Source: Truepera sp. bin119
GTDB lineage: Bacteria > Deinococcota > Deinococci > Deinococcales > Trueperaceae
Direction of reading: 5' to 3'
DNA: 45,867 bases
Assembly: GCA_002239005.1 (NCBI GenBank)
Contig: MPNL01000028.1
Span: 1-45,867 of the forward strand
This document shows, one piece after another, positions 31,987-41,206 of the stretch. The number at the start of each line of letters is the position of its first letter. Position 1 is the stretch's first letter. The notes under the pieces were generated by a model that was not told the origin of the DNA, made no database searches, and saw only the letters and a program-made list of their open reading frames with translations. A program made the position numbers and the translations under genes.

Positions 31987-33078
31987 ATGGACGCTAGTGC
32001 CGAACTCCCCGCGAGCATGAAGGCGGTAATCTGCCACGGCCCTGAGGACTACCGACTCGAGGAGCGTCCGGTACCGCGACCAGGGCCTGGTGAGGTAGTC
32101 GTCCGCATCGGCAGCACCGGGATCTGCGCCAGCGACATAAAGTGCTATAGTGGCGCCCCACTCTTCTGGGGAGATGAGCACCGGAAGGGATACTGCCAGC
32201 CGCCCGTCATCCCCGGTCACGAGTTTGTCGGTGAGGTGGTCGCCCTCGGCGACGGCGCCGATGAGAGGTACGGCCTAGAGCTCGGCGACCATGCTGTTAG
32301 CGAGCAGATCACCCCCTGCTGGGACTGCCGCTACTGCCGCCGCGGGCAGTACTGGATGTGCCAGGTGCACGACATATACGGCTTTCGCCAGGCGAGCTTC
32401 GGCTCCTGGGCAGAGTATATGGTGTTCCCCGCCAACGCACTAAACTACAAGGTTCCCAAAGGCCTTCCGCTGCACCACGCGGTGTTCATCGAACCGCTGT
32501 CCTGTTCGATCCACGCCGTCGAGCGAGGCGAGATCCGTTTTGGTGATACCGTGGTGATCGCTGGCTGCGGCCCGCTCGGCCTAGGCATGGTAGCAGCTGC
32601 GCGGATGAAGAGTCCAGAGCGGCTCATCGCGCTCGATCTGAGCGACGACCGCCTCGAGGTGGCCCAGCGCTGCGGGGCTGACCTGGGTATCAACCCCGAC
32701 AGGGTCGACGCGGTCGAGCAGATCTTGAATCTCACCGATGGCTACGGCTGTGACACCTATATCGAGGCGACCGGCCACCCGGCCGCAGTAGAGCAGGGAC
32801 TGCGCATGATCCGCAAGCTCGGCACCTTCGTCGAGTTCAGCGTGATGCGCGAACCGGTCACCGTAGACTGGACCATCATCGGCGACACCAAAGAACTGAC
32901 TATCCACGGCTCCCACTTGGGGCCCTACTGCTATCCGACCGCCATCCGCATGCTCGAGCAAGGGCTGTTGCCGATGGACGAGATCGTCACCCACCGACTG
33001 CCGCTCGAGGACTTTGAGCAGGGGATCGACTTGGTCGCCTCGGGCCTCACCTCGGTTAAGGTGACGCTCGAACCTTGA
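31987..33078 (+). CDS. Zinc-dependent medium-chain dehydrogenase (polyol/uronate type)
   Basis: The 363-aa product starts best at the second ATG (31987), seven bases after GGAAGGG; an in-frame ATG at 31981 lies on top of that site. Catalytic zinc ligands are Cys in TGICASDIKCYSG and His-Glu in VIPGHEFVGEV. The structural zinc loop TPCWDCRYCRRGQYWMC has four Cys. The NAD site is VIAGCGPLGLGMVAAARM. The overall pattern matches L-threonine/sorbitol dehydrogenases and the RspB/L-gulonate 5-dehydrogenase group. It sits between an iron-ADH and an enolase-superfamily dehydratase, a setting typical of sugar-acid catabolism. The substrate is inferred only from that setting. Confidence 0.87.
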   Translation: MDASAELPASMKAVICHGPEDYRLEERPVPRPGPGEVVVRIGSTGICASDIKCYSGAPLFWGDEHRKGYCQPPVIPGHEFVGEVVALGDGADERYGLELGDHAVSEQITPCWDCRYCRRGQYWMCQVHDIYGFRQASFGSWAEYMVFPANALNYKVPKGLPLHHAVFIEPLSCSIHAVERGEIRFGDTVVIAGCGPLGLGMVAAARMKSPERLIALDLSDDRLEVAQRCGADLGINPDRVDAVEQILNLTDGYGCDTYIEATGHPAAVEQGLRMIRKLGTFVEFSVMREPVTVDWTIIGDTKELTIHGSHLGPYCYPTAIRMLEQGLLPMDEIVTHRLPLEDFEQGIDLVASGLTSVKVTLEP

Positions 33079-33439
33079 GGCCCGCCCGTGATCTGGCCGC
33101 CATCTGGCAATCGCTTTAGCGAGATCGTGCGGGACATATTCGAGGACACCCGATCCGAGGAACGGACCGTCCCGATCGGGGGCGTCTTGCAGAGACCCTG
33201 CCCACTTAGGTGCTGAGCAGGGGTTGCAGACGATGGCGTCAGCAGCCTGCGTGCATGGTTTCCTCTCCCGGTGCTGGCCGCACCCTTGACCACTCACAGC
33301 AGCCATTACACACGATCAACGGGAGTTTGCCCGCCGCGCAACAGCTAGGTCTTCGGCAAGCCCCTCGACGATTCGCGTGGCCTCTGACGGCTCGACTCGG
33401 TATGATCAGGACCGATCCTCAGGTTCCCCGGAGGTGCCG
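33079..33439. other. Intergenic, nothing beyond a ribosome site recognised
   Basis: There is no gene here. GGAGGTG (33430-33436) is the ribosome site of the next gene and decides its start at 33440. Confidence 0.35.
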
Positions 33440-34627
33440 ATGAGCCGGATCGACCGCGTTCAGATTCGCGAGTTCTCCTTCGACGTTCCCGACATCGGGC
33501 TGGAGCAGGCCGCCGCTGGCATCGGCAACATGGCCTACGTCAAGGGCGCCACCCTGACCGCGCGACGCTTCGCGGTGCGCATCTGCAGCGACGACAGCGC
33601 CTGCGGCGAGTATGTCACCCACTGGGTGGGCACGCCGGCGTCCCTGGCGCAGGCGGTGATGCTGGCGCCACTTCTGCTCGGACGCGACCCGGACCGGCGT
33701 GAGCAGATCTACGACGACCTAAAGCGGGAGCTGCGCGCCTACGACCACATGGGGCACGGCGCGCTGGACATCGCCCTCTGGGATCTGGCTGGCAAGCGGC
33801 TGGGCACCTCGGTGTCGCGGCTCCTGGGCGGCTTCCGCGAGCGGCTGCCGACCTACGCCAGCACCTACCACGGCCAACTGGGGCCCGGCGGACTGAACAC
33901 CCCGCAGGCGTTCGCGGACTTCGCCGCCGAATGCCAGGCTGCCGGCTTCGCGGGTTTCAAGATCCACGGCTGGAACGATGGCAACGTGATGCGCGAGATC
34001 GAAAACCTGCGCGCGGTCCGCGCGCGGGTGGGCGACGGCTTTCGTATCATGCTGGACCCAGCCTGCCAACTCCGCACCTGGAACGACGCCCTGGCAGTCG
34101 GCCGCACCTGTGACGAGATCGGCTGCTTCTGGTACGAGGACCCGTATCGGGACGCTGGCATCTCCGCCGAGGCGCACCGCCGCCTGCGTGAGCGGCTGTC
34201 AACACCGCTGCTGATCACCGAGCACGTCCGCACCCTGGAGCAGAAGGCGGCGTTCCTGATGGCCGGCGGCTGCGACATGATCCATGCCGACCCCGAGTAC
34301 GACCTGGGCATCACCGGCGTCATGAAGATCGCCCACCTCAGCGAGGCGTTCGGCCTCGACCTGCAGGTGCACGCCTGCGGACCCGCCCACCGGGCCGTGA
34401 TCTCGGCGCTGCGCAACACCCACCTGTACGAGCTGGCGCTGATAGGTCCCGGCATGCCCAATGTGGTCCCGCCCGTATACGAGGGGTACAGCGATCAGCC
34501 CGACGCGGTGGGCGCCGACGGCTGCGTGCCGGTCCCCGACGGCCCCGGGCTGGGCGTCGGCTACGACTGGGACTTCATCGAGCGCAACACCACCTCCGCC
34601 CACGACTTTACCGGCGACCCAGGATAG
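33440..34627 (+). CDS. Enolase-superfamily dehydratase (mandelate racemase group)
   Basis: The ATG at 33440 gives 395 aa. Metal ligands are visible in order: Asp206 (IMLDPACQL), Glu233 (FWYEDPYRD) and Glu261 (LLITEHVRT). The acid/base residues are Lys174 and His176 in FKIHGW (a K-x-H rather than K-x-K motif) and His311 in LQVHACGPAHRA. The N-terminal capping domain includes HMGHGALDIALWDLAGK. Such enzymes abstract the proton next to a carboxylate, usually dehydrating sugar acids in the cytoplasm. The gene is noticeably richer in GGC/CTG codons than its neighbours, which hints at recent transfer. Neighbouring dehydrogenases suggest a gluconate/uronate-like pathway. Confidence 0.88.
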   Translation: MSRIDRVQIREFSFDVPDIGLEQAAAGIGNMAYVKGATLTARRFAVRICSDDSACGEYVTHWVGTPASLAQAVMLAPLLLGRDPDRREQIYDDLKRELRAYDHMGHGALDIALWDLAGKRLGTSVSRLLGGFRERLPTYASTYHGQLGPGGLNTPQAFADFAAECQAAGFAGFKIHGWNDGNVMREIENLRAVRARVGDGFRIMLDPACQLRTWNDALAVGRTCDEIGCFWYEDPYRDAGISAEAHRRLRERLSTPLLITEHVRTLEQKAAFLMAGGCDMIHADPEYDLGITGVMKIAHLSEAFGLDLQVHACGPAHRAVISALRNTHLYELALIGPGMPNVVPPVYEGYSDQPDAVGADGCVPVPDGPGLGVGYDWDFIERNTTSAHDFTGDPG

Positions 34628-34877
34628 CTACCGAAATCCTAAGGATTCCACCCCGAGTAGAAACCGTTCGCTCGATTTTCCACCCCCATGAAAAATCATT
34701 AGCTTGAGCGTATGATCGGATCCCTCGACCGATACCTGACTACACAGATCCGCTCCGACCTGAGCAGGAGGGGGGTTCCGCTTAGCTCTGTAACAGCCCC
34801 GTCCCGAGCATAGGCTGGGCCGAGCAATGCAACATAGGGCCGGCACTCTGGGATCTGACGCCATATATTAGGTTGAA

Positions 34878-34903
34878 GCAGAGTGCGGACTCCCTCACTC
34901 TGC
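34878..34903. terminator. Possible bidirectional terminator
   Basis: GCAGAGTG and CACTCTGC form a perfect 8-bp stem with a 10-base loop, between the convergent enolase-family and permease genes. There is no clear T-run. Confidence 0.4.
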
Positions 34904-34941
34904 CTGCGCATATGGGTCCCTCCAGTGCACCACCCCCAGAG

Positions 34942-35859
34942 TCACCCATTTCGGGCTCGCGGGTCCAGCACGATCTGGACGCTATCGCCGAGTAGGTTAA
35001 AGGCGAGAGTGCTTAGGAAGATCATCAGTCCTGGGAACGTCGCCAGCCACCACACTCCGCTCTGCACGAACAGCCTCCCCTCGCTAACCATTGCGCCCCA
35101 GTCGGCAGTAGGGGGCTGGACGCCGACGCCTAGGAAGCTCAGGCCCGCCACCGTTATGATGGCGCTTCCCAGATCGAGGGTGGCCTGCACTAGCACGGGC
35201 GTCATGAGGTTCGGCACAATATGTCTTCGCACCACCGCAAGCTCACCTGCGCCGAGCCCCTGGGCCGCCTGCACGAAGGCGCGCTCGCTCAGGCTGATGG
35301 CCTGTCCGCGGGCGATCCGGGTGTACCACGGCCACCAAGTGAGGGCGATGGCGAAGATGGCGTTTGCTAGGTTTGGCTCGAGCACCGTGGCGACGGTGAT
35401 GGCCAGGAGGAGCGGGGGGAACGCCAGAAAGATGTCGGTGACGCGCATGATGACCTCGTCGAACCATCCACCGATGTAGCCGGCAAGTGCCCCCAGAGCC
35501 GTGCCGACGAGCAGCGCAATCAGCACAATACTAAAGGCTGCAAGCAGCGACGTGCGACCTCCGTAGAGCACGCGGGCCAGGATGTCACGGCCGAGTTGGT
35601 CCGTGCCGAAGGGGTGGCTCAGACCTGGGGGAGAGAATTTCTCGAGGATGTTGGGTTCGCCCGCACCCTGGTCGGCGTAGGGTGTGAGCCAGGGGGCGGC
35701 AACGGAAGCGAGGATGACCAACAACAGGAAAATCAGGCTGGCGGTCGCGAGGCGGTCGCGACGAAAGGTACGCACTGTCCGGTGCGACCTCAGGCCGAGT
35801 AGCGGCCCAAACAGGCGTCCCAGCAGACCGGTGGAGGGAGGGATACGGTCCTCGAGCAT
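34942..35859 (-). CDS. ABC peptide/nickel-type permease, DppC-like
   Basis: With the ATG at 35859 the product is 305 aa. The open frame continues to 36288, but that part is Arg/Pro-rich and lies over the partner gene. An N-terminal cytoplasmic stretch (RRDRLATASLIFLLLVILAS) leads to the first helix. HPFGTDQLGRDILARVLYGG is the signature of DppC/OppC permeases. The EAA loop is ERAFVQAAQGLGAGELAVVR then RHIVPNL. Other helices follow to LMIFLSTLAFNLLGD. It starts two bases after the end of the DppB-like gene. No DppD/F ATPases are in the window. Confidence 0.9.
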   Translation of the reverse strand: MLEDRIPPSTGLLGRLFGPLLGLRSHRTVRTFRRDRLATASLIFLLLVILASVAAPWLTPYADQGAGEPNILEKFSPPGLSHPFGTDQLGRDILARVLYGGRTSLLAAFSIVLIALLVGTALGALAGYIGGWFDEVIMRVTDIFLAFPPLLLAITVATVLEPNLANAIFAIALTWWPWYTRIARGQAISLSERAFVQAAQGLGAGELAVVRRHIVPNLMTPVLVQATLDLGSAIITVAGLSFLGVGVQPPTADWGAMVSEGRLFVQSGVWWLATFPGLMIFLSTLAFNLLGDSVQIVLDPRARNG

Positions 35860-35861
35860 CC

Positions 35862-36884
35862 CTATCTCAACTCGATGCGCGGGTCGACCGCGGCCTGCAG
35901 CAGGTCCACCACCAGGTTGATCAGGACATAGATGACGGTAACGATGAGGGTCACCGCGAGGATAACGGGAAAGTCGGTCGCGATGATCGCGTCGGTGACG
36001 TACTTGCCCACCCCAGGCCAGGCGAAGATGACCTCGACCAGCACCGCCCCCGTGATCGAGTAGGCGAAGGTCAGGCCGAGGACCGTGAGGACCGGCAGCA
36101 GGGCGTTCTTGAGAGCGCGCCCGAAGAGCACCCGGTGGGGAGGCAGCCCTGCGGCGCGAGCTGTGCGGATATACGGTTCGCCGAGCACCTCGATCGTCGA
36201 GGCGCGAGTCATCCTCGTGACAAGGCTCACCGGGTAGGTGGCGAGCACCACGACAGGAAGGACGAGGTGCGCCAAGGCATCCCGCCAAGCCGCCCAGTTG
36301 GCGGTCACGGCGGCGTCGATCAGGTAGAAGCCGGTCACCGGGTCGATCGGCTGACCCAGCATGATCTCGCGGCTCAGGCGCCCACTCAGAGGCAGCCAGC
36401 CGAGCGCGCTGAAGAATAGCAGCTGCAGCAGGATCGCTAGCCAGAACGACGGGATCGACACCCCGGCGATGGTGACGACCCGTGCGATCGAATCCAGCAT
36501 CCGGCCCCGCTGGGAGGCGCTCACAACCCCGACCGGGATGCCGATGGTGAGAGCCAGGAGCGTGGCCAGGAGGACGAGCTCCATGGTTGCGGGAAAGAAG
36601 GTCCTTAGGTCCTGGCTGATGGCGCGCCTAGTCTTGAACGACTCGCCCAGATCCCCGCGGAGGACATTCCCGATGTAGCGGATGAACTGGCGGGGCAGCG
36701 GATCTTCGAGGCGCAGGTGCTCACGGACCGCCTCGAGCTGCTCGGGTCGGGCGCGGGCACCCGCATAGAGTTGAGCCGGATCGTTCGGCACAACGTTCGA
36801 GACGGTGAAGGTGATAGTGATGACTCCGACGATCACGAGGAGGGCCAGTGCTAGGCGCCGTGCGATGAAGGCCAGTACGCTCAC
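35862..36884 (-). CDS. ABC peptide/nickel-type permease, DppB-like
   Basis: The 340-aa inner-membrane protein has a first helix LALALLVIVGVITITFTVSN followed by VVPNDPAQLYAGARARPEQL. The latter is the DppB pattern with a 'P-x-D-P' turn and a periplasmic helix. The EAA loop is EPYIRTARAAGLPPHRVLFG. The C-terminal helix ILAVTLIVTVIYVLINLVVD ends in the family motif DPRIELR. GTG at 36884 is the start. The gene is divergent from the hydantoinase operon, across a remnant regulator. Confidence 0.92.
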   Translation of the reverse strand: MSVLAFIARRLALALLVIVGVITITFTVSNVVPNDPAQLYAGARARPEQLEAVREHLRLEDPLPRQFIRYIGNVLRGDLGESFKTRRAISQDLRTFFPATMELVLLATLLALTIGIPVGVVSASQRGRMLDSIARVVTIAGVSIPSFWLAILLQLLFFSALGWLPLSGRLSREIMLGQPIDPVTGFYLIDAAVTANWAAWRDALAHLVLPVVVLATYPVSLVTRMTRASTIEVLGEPYIRTARAAGLPPHRVLFGRALKNALLPVLTVLGLTFAYSITGAVLVEVIFAWPGVGKYVTDAIIATDFPVILAVTLIVTVIYVLINLVVDLLQAAVDPRIELR

Positions 36885-36905
36885 GAATCGTCCCGGTCTG
36901 CCGAG

Positions 36906-37185
36906 CTATGCAGCAGGTTCATGCTCACCTGCCTGCACCTCACCCTCTTTAGAGCCATGGTGGTCCGGGTATCTGACGACGCCAGCAATAGTGTGAATGG
37001 TGCGGATAGTCTCGAGGAGGCGCTCATGATCGCGGTAGCTTAGGGTCACGTCAAAATCATAGTCGCCGGAGACGATGACAACATAGTCGGCCTCGGGGAA
37101 ACCCGGCCAGTCCTCACTCGATGTCTCGACCCCACTTCGACCTTGACCGCAACAAAGGCGGGGGCCGGAAAGTGCTGTGGTAGGG
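36906..37185 (-). pseudogene. AsnC/Lrp-family regulator, C-terminal remnant
   Basis: On the minus strand PAFVAVKVEVGSRHRV, then after a one-base shift WPGFPEADYVVIVSGDYDFD and VTLSYRDHERLLETIRTIHT with IAGVVR, is the RAM ligand-binding domain of AsnC/Lrp proteins. The GDYDF motif and the 'I-x-x-I-x-GV' end are diagnostic. The N-terminal helix-turn-helix is absent and a frameshift lies near 37115-37130. It sits between the divergent dppBC and hyuAB operons, where such a regulator would be expected to control both. Confidence 0.65.
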
Positions 37186-37435
37186 ATCGACGCGCGAAAA
37201 TTCGCTGTATCCCTCGAGTCGGGGGTAGCGGTGCTTAACGGTGCTGCCTTACCTAGTTCCAGCTTCACCAGGGCTCCCCTCCCCTGCACACCGGACACAG
37301 GGCACGGACCCGATCTCCAGAAATATACTGTGAGATTCCGAGAGATCCAAAGTGAGTTGACAGCTGCTCGGGAAGTTGCAACAATCTCTTTGCCTCAGAA
37401 GCCTTAGCAGGTGGCTGTCCGAAGCAGGGGGTCTC

Positions 37436-39490
37436 GTGAGCAGCAATCCATATCTGGCTGTCGATGTCGGGGGGACTTTCATCGACTTCGTGCACTTCGA
37501 TCCGGCACAGAGAGATCTGCTGGTGGAGAAGATCCCCTCCAGCGGTAGTTTAGAGGCCCGCTTCTTCGAAGGGATCGATCTACTCGGCACCGACCTCTCC
37601 GACATCCGGGTGATCGTCCACGGCTCCACTTTGGTGATCAACACCATCGTACAGGAGAGCGGCGCCCGGGTCGGCCTGATAACTACCAAGGGTTTCCGCG
37701 ACGTGCTCGAACTGGGCCGTGGCAACCGCCCGGAGGTCTACAACCTTTTCTACAAGCCTGTCCCTCCTCTAGTGCCCCGCTATCTGCGTTTCGGCGTCAC
37801 GGAGCGACTGGATCACACCGGAGAGATCCTTAAGCCCCTCGATGAGAATGGGCTTCGGGAGAGCCTCCTAGCCCTGCTGAATCAGGGTGTCGAAGCCATC
37901 GCCATCTGCTTCTTGCACGCCTATGCCAATCCCATTCACGAAAGGCGAGCGGCCGAGTTGGCAAGTGAGCTATGCCCCGAGGTGCAGATCTGTACCTCGT
38001 CAGAGATCGTGCGGGAGTTCCGCGAGTTCGAACGGACCAGCACGACCGTCCTCAACGCCTACACGCAGCCCCGCATGGGCAACTACCTGCGCCGGCTCGA
38101 GCGTGGCCTCACTGAACGGCGCTACCCCGGCGCGTTCGCCGTGATGCAGTCCTCGGGTGGTGTCACCTCGAGCGCTACCGCCCGGCAAGTCCCCATCCGG
38201 ACCCTGCAGTCGGGTCCCGCAGGGGGCGCTATTGGCACGAGACGGTTGGGAGAAGCGCTAGGTCTAAAGAACCTCGTCGCAGCCGATGTCGGCGGCACAA
38301 CCTTCGATGTCACCCTCATTGCCGACGGTTCCCTGCCGGAGCGCTCCCAGGCCTGTTTCAACGGACGACCTGTGCAGCAGGCAACCATCGACATCATCTC
38401 CGTGGGAGCGGGCGGCGGCAGCATCGCCCACCTCGATGCCGAGGGGGGCCTGCAGGTCGGCCCGCAGAGCGCTCAGGCAGAGCCCGGACCGGCCTGTTTC
38501 GGCCTGGGAGGGGTCGAAGCCACAGTGACGGACGCACAGCTCCTCTTAGGCCACCTCGACGCCATGAGCTACCTCGGCGAGCGGATGAGGCTCGATGTCG
38601 ACGCGGCCGAGCACAGCATTCGGGACCGCGTCGCCACCCCCCTGGGACTCTCCCTCAAGGAGGCGGCGGCAGGTATTGTGCACCTTGCCAACATGAACAT
38701 GGCTCACGCCATCCGCCAGGTCACGGTGGAGCGCGGGCACGACCCGCGCGAGTTCAACCTGGTGAGCTATGGAGGGGGCGGCGGGCTGTTCGCCTGGGCG
38801 CTCCTAGAGGAACTCGACCTCCGGGGGGCCATCGTCCCCCCCCACCCCGCCACCTTCTCGGCCTGGGGGCTCCTCCAAACCGACTATCGCGAGGACCTGA
38901 GCCGCACCTTCGTGAAGGCACACGCGGCAACAACCCCGGCGGAACTCGGCGAGCGCTTTGGCGAACTCGAGAGGGAGGCGAGGACCTGGTCCACCGATCA
39001 GCGACTCGATAATGAGAACGTCAGCCTGATACTCACCCGGTACGCTGAACTGCGCTACCAGGGACAAGAGCACACCCTGAGAATCCCCGTTCAGACAAGT
39101 GACCTCAGCGGCCCCGCCCTCGACGACCTGCGCTCCCGCTTCGATGCCCACTACGACCGGGCCTATGCTCACGCACTGAGCGACCACGCCCTAGAGTTCG
39201 TAGCGCTTCGCCTCACCGCCTCCCTTACCGGCGTGAAGCCGACGCTGGCGAGGCTCGACTCCGCCTCAGACCCCGTCGAGGAGGCTGCGAAGGGACGACG
39301 CCAGGTCTCTTTCGGCACCAGCCACGAAGTCGTAGAGTGCCCCGTATTCGAGCGAGGCCGCCTCCGGGCTGGACACCTCCTCAGCGGCCCCGCCATCGTC
39401 GAGGAGTGGAATAGCACCGTCTTGGTGCCGCCCTCGCTGAGGGTTGAGGTCGACGCGTTCGGCAACCTGCTGTTGACGGTGAAGCGGTGA
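37436..39490 (+). CDS. hyuA: Hydantoinase/oxoprolinase A-type subunit
   Basis: The best start is GTG 37436, right after AGGGGGTCTC, giving 684 aa. An upstream start at 37376 would add a non-conserved stretch. The N-terminus YLAVDVGGTFIDFVHFD is the actin-like ATP-binding signature of HyuA. A second phosphate loop is NLVAADVGGTTFDVTLIADG. The middle GAGGGSIAHLDAEGGLQVGP and YGGGGGLFAWALLEELDL are typical, and the C-terminal domain ends EEWNSTVLVPPSLRVEVD. With HyuB it performs ATP-driven opening of a lactam-type ring (hydantoin, 5-oxoproline, or the carboxylation of acetone or acetophenone in relatives). The stop overlaps the hyuB start by four bases, so the subunits are translationally coupled. 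Confidence 0.9.
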   Translation: MSSNPYLAVDVGGTFIDFVHFDPAQRDLLVEKIPSSGSLEARFFEGIDLLGTDLSDIRVIVHGSTLVINTIVQESGARVGLITTKGFRDVLELGRGNRPEVYNLFYKPVPPLVPRYLRFGVTERLDHTGEILKPLDENGLRESLLALLNQGVEAIAICFLHAYANPIHERRAAELASELCPEVQICTSSEIVREFREFERTSTTVLNAYTQPRMGNYLRRLERGLTERRYPGAFAVMQSSGGVTSSATARQVPIRTLQSGPAGGAIGTRRLGEALGLKNLVAADVGGTTFDVTLIADGSLPERSQACFNGRPVQQATIDIISVGAGGGSIAHLDAEGGLQVGPQSAQAEPGPACFGLGGVEATVTDAQLLLGHLDAMSYLGERMRLDVDAAEHSIRDRVATPLGLSLKEAAAGIVHLANMNMAHAIRQVTVERGHDPREFNLVSYGGGGGLFAWALLEELDLRGAIVPPHPATFSAWGLLQTDYREDLSRTFVKAHAATTPAELGERFGELEREARTWSTDQRLDNENVSLILTRYAELRYQGQEHTLRIPVQTSDLSGPALDDLRSRFDAHYDRAYAHALSDHALEFVALRLTASLTGVKPTLARLDSASDPVEEAAKGRRQVSFGTSHEVVECPVFERGRLRAGHLLSGPAIVEEWNSTVLVPPSLRVEVDAFGNLLLTVKR

Positions 39491-41160
39491 GCGTCGACCC
39501 TATCACCCGGCAGGTCATCCGCAACGCCCTCGGCGCAGCTGCCAGAGAGATGCAGACCGCACTCGTGAAAACCGCCCACAACCCCCTGATCTACGAGGTT
39601 CAGGACTTCGGCCTAGTCCTAACGAACCGCCTCGGCCAGATGGTGGCTGAGAGCTCCGGCCTGCCCGGCTTCCTCGCCTGCTTGCCACCCACCATCCAGA
39701 GCGGCATCCAGAGGGTACGCTTTGCCGAGGGGGACATCCTGCTCAGCAACGAGCCGGACGACACCGGGACCCACATCAGTGACACCGTGCTCTATCTGCC
39801 CGTCTTCTTCGGGGGCAAGTTGGTCGCCTTCACGGCCGTGATGGCGCACTGGGCGGATATCGGTGGTATCACCCCTGGTGGCTGGTGCCCCTACTCGATC
39901 AGCCTTCACCAGGAAGGGATGATCTTCGCCCACAATAAGCTCTATAGCGGAGGCGTGCTCAACGAGGAGTTGCTGCGCTTCATCCTGCGGAACGTCCGCT
40001 TCCCGAAACTTGTCGAGGGCGACCTTAATGCCAAGATCTCGGCCTGTAAAACGGGGGCGCGACGCTACGCCGCGCTCTGCCAGCGCTACGGTGCCGAGGT
40101 CGTAGAGCAGGCCATGTTCGAAGTCTTCGCGCTCTCCGAAGCGCGCATGCGGCGCGAGATCAGCGCCATCCCCGACGGTAGGTACCGAGCTGAAGGGAAG
40201 GTCGACCATGACGGCGTCGAGTTGGGCAAGGCCCACACCATACAGGTGAACGCCACCGTCGCTGGCGATGAGATGACGATCGACTGGACCGGTACCGCTC
40301 CGGTAGCCAAGGGCCCCATCAACCATCCGCTCGTCGGCACAGCTGCGCTCTGTGCTACGACCCTCAAGTCGCTTACCATGCCCTTCGACGCCACCAACGA
40401 CGGGCACCTCCGCCCCCTGACGGTCACCGCCCCCCCTGACACGCTGGTGAGCGCTGCCTACCCTGCGCCCTGCGACTCCTACGGCTACGTCGCCGAGGTG
40501 ATCGTGCACCTCATCGTACGAGCCCTGGCCCAGGCCATCCCGGAGCGCTGTCCCGCCGCCACCTACCAGATGTGCGCTTACAACCTGTCACGCGAGGGGA
40601 AGGACCCGTTCATCTGTGGCGAACCCGTCGACGGGGGCGGGGGTGCGCTGCCCCACGACGATGGCCCCAGCGGAATCATGTTCGCTGGCAACGGCGACGC
40701 GCCCAACACCCCGGTCGAGGTCATCGAGAGCCGCTATCCGCTGCGCGTGCTGCGCTACACCTTTAACCTCGAAAACCGCGGCATCGGCAAGTATCGTGGG
40801 GGCTTCGGGGTCATCCGTGATCTCGAGATCCTCGAGAACGGCATCTCACTGCAAACCAGCACCGAGAATAATCGTCACCCGCTATGGGGCTTGGCGGGCG
40901 GCGGCGACGCAGGCACCACCCAGATCCTCATCAACGCTGGCACCGACCACGAGGTGGAACTCGATGACCGCGTGACTTTCTACCCTGTCAGCAAGGGTGA
41001 CACGGTGAGTCTTCGGACCGCCAACGGCGGAGGCTGGGGCGACCCGAAGGAGCGCGACCGGAGACGGATCGCACACGACGTGCGCAACGGCCTCTTGCGC
41101 CCAGAGGAGGCCGCAGAGCAGTACAGTGTGGACCTAGCCGAGTTGCAAGCCCTGATATGA
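39487..41160 (+). CDS. hyuB: Hydantoinase/oxoprolinase B-type subunit
   Basis: The 557-aa product belongs to the Hydantoinase_B family. It begins VDPITRQVIRNALGAAAREM with the conserved helix. VQDFGLVLTNRLGQMVAESS and DDTGTHISDTVLYLPVFF follow. The latter contains the probable metal site, where relatives show D-P-Y-x-G-G-T-H. WADIGGITPGGWCPYSIS is the family's 'H-W-x-D-I-G-G' loop. The C-terminal SLRTANGGGWGDPKERD is the typical end. It starts with GTG inside the end of hyuA. The peptide-type binding protein gene follows 46 bases later, so the substrate is probably imported by that ABC system. Confidence 0.9.
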   Translation: MSVDPITRQVIRNALGAAAREMQTALVKTAHNPLIYEVQDFGLVLTNRLGQMVAESSGLPGFLACLPPTIQSGIQRVRFAEGDILLSNEPDDTGTHISDTVLYLPVFFGGKLVAFTAVMAHWADIGGITPGGWCPYSISLHQEGMIFAHNKLYSGGVLNEELLRFILRNVRFPKLVEGDLNAKISACKTGARRYAALCQRYGAEVVEQAMFEVFALSEARMRREISAIPDGRYRAEGKVDHDGVELGKAHTIQVNATVAGDEMTIDWTGTAPVAKGPINHPLVGTAALCATTLKSLTMPFDATNDGHLRPLTVTAPPDTLVSAAYPAPCDSYGYVAEVIVHLIVRALAQAIPERCPAATYQMCAYNLSREGKDPFICGEPVDGGGGALPHDDGPSGIMFAGNGDAPNTPVEVIESRYPLRVLRYTFNLENRGIGKYRGGFGVIRDLEILENGISLQTSTENNRHPLWGLAGGGDAGTTQILINAGTDHEVELDDRVTFYPVSKGDTVSLRTANGGGWGDPKERDRRRIAHDVRNGLLRPEEAAEQYSVDLAELQALI

Positions 41161-41206
41161 GGAGACCCTACTCTTGAGAGGGTGAAAGATCGGGATGGGA
41201 GATCAC

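Noticed and set aside
35860-36288. N-terminal extension of the DppC-like permease
   Set aside because: It lies over the DppB-like gene and has no family similarity; the ATG at 35857-35859 fits the family start.
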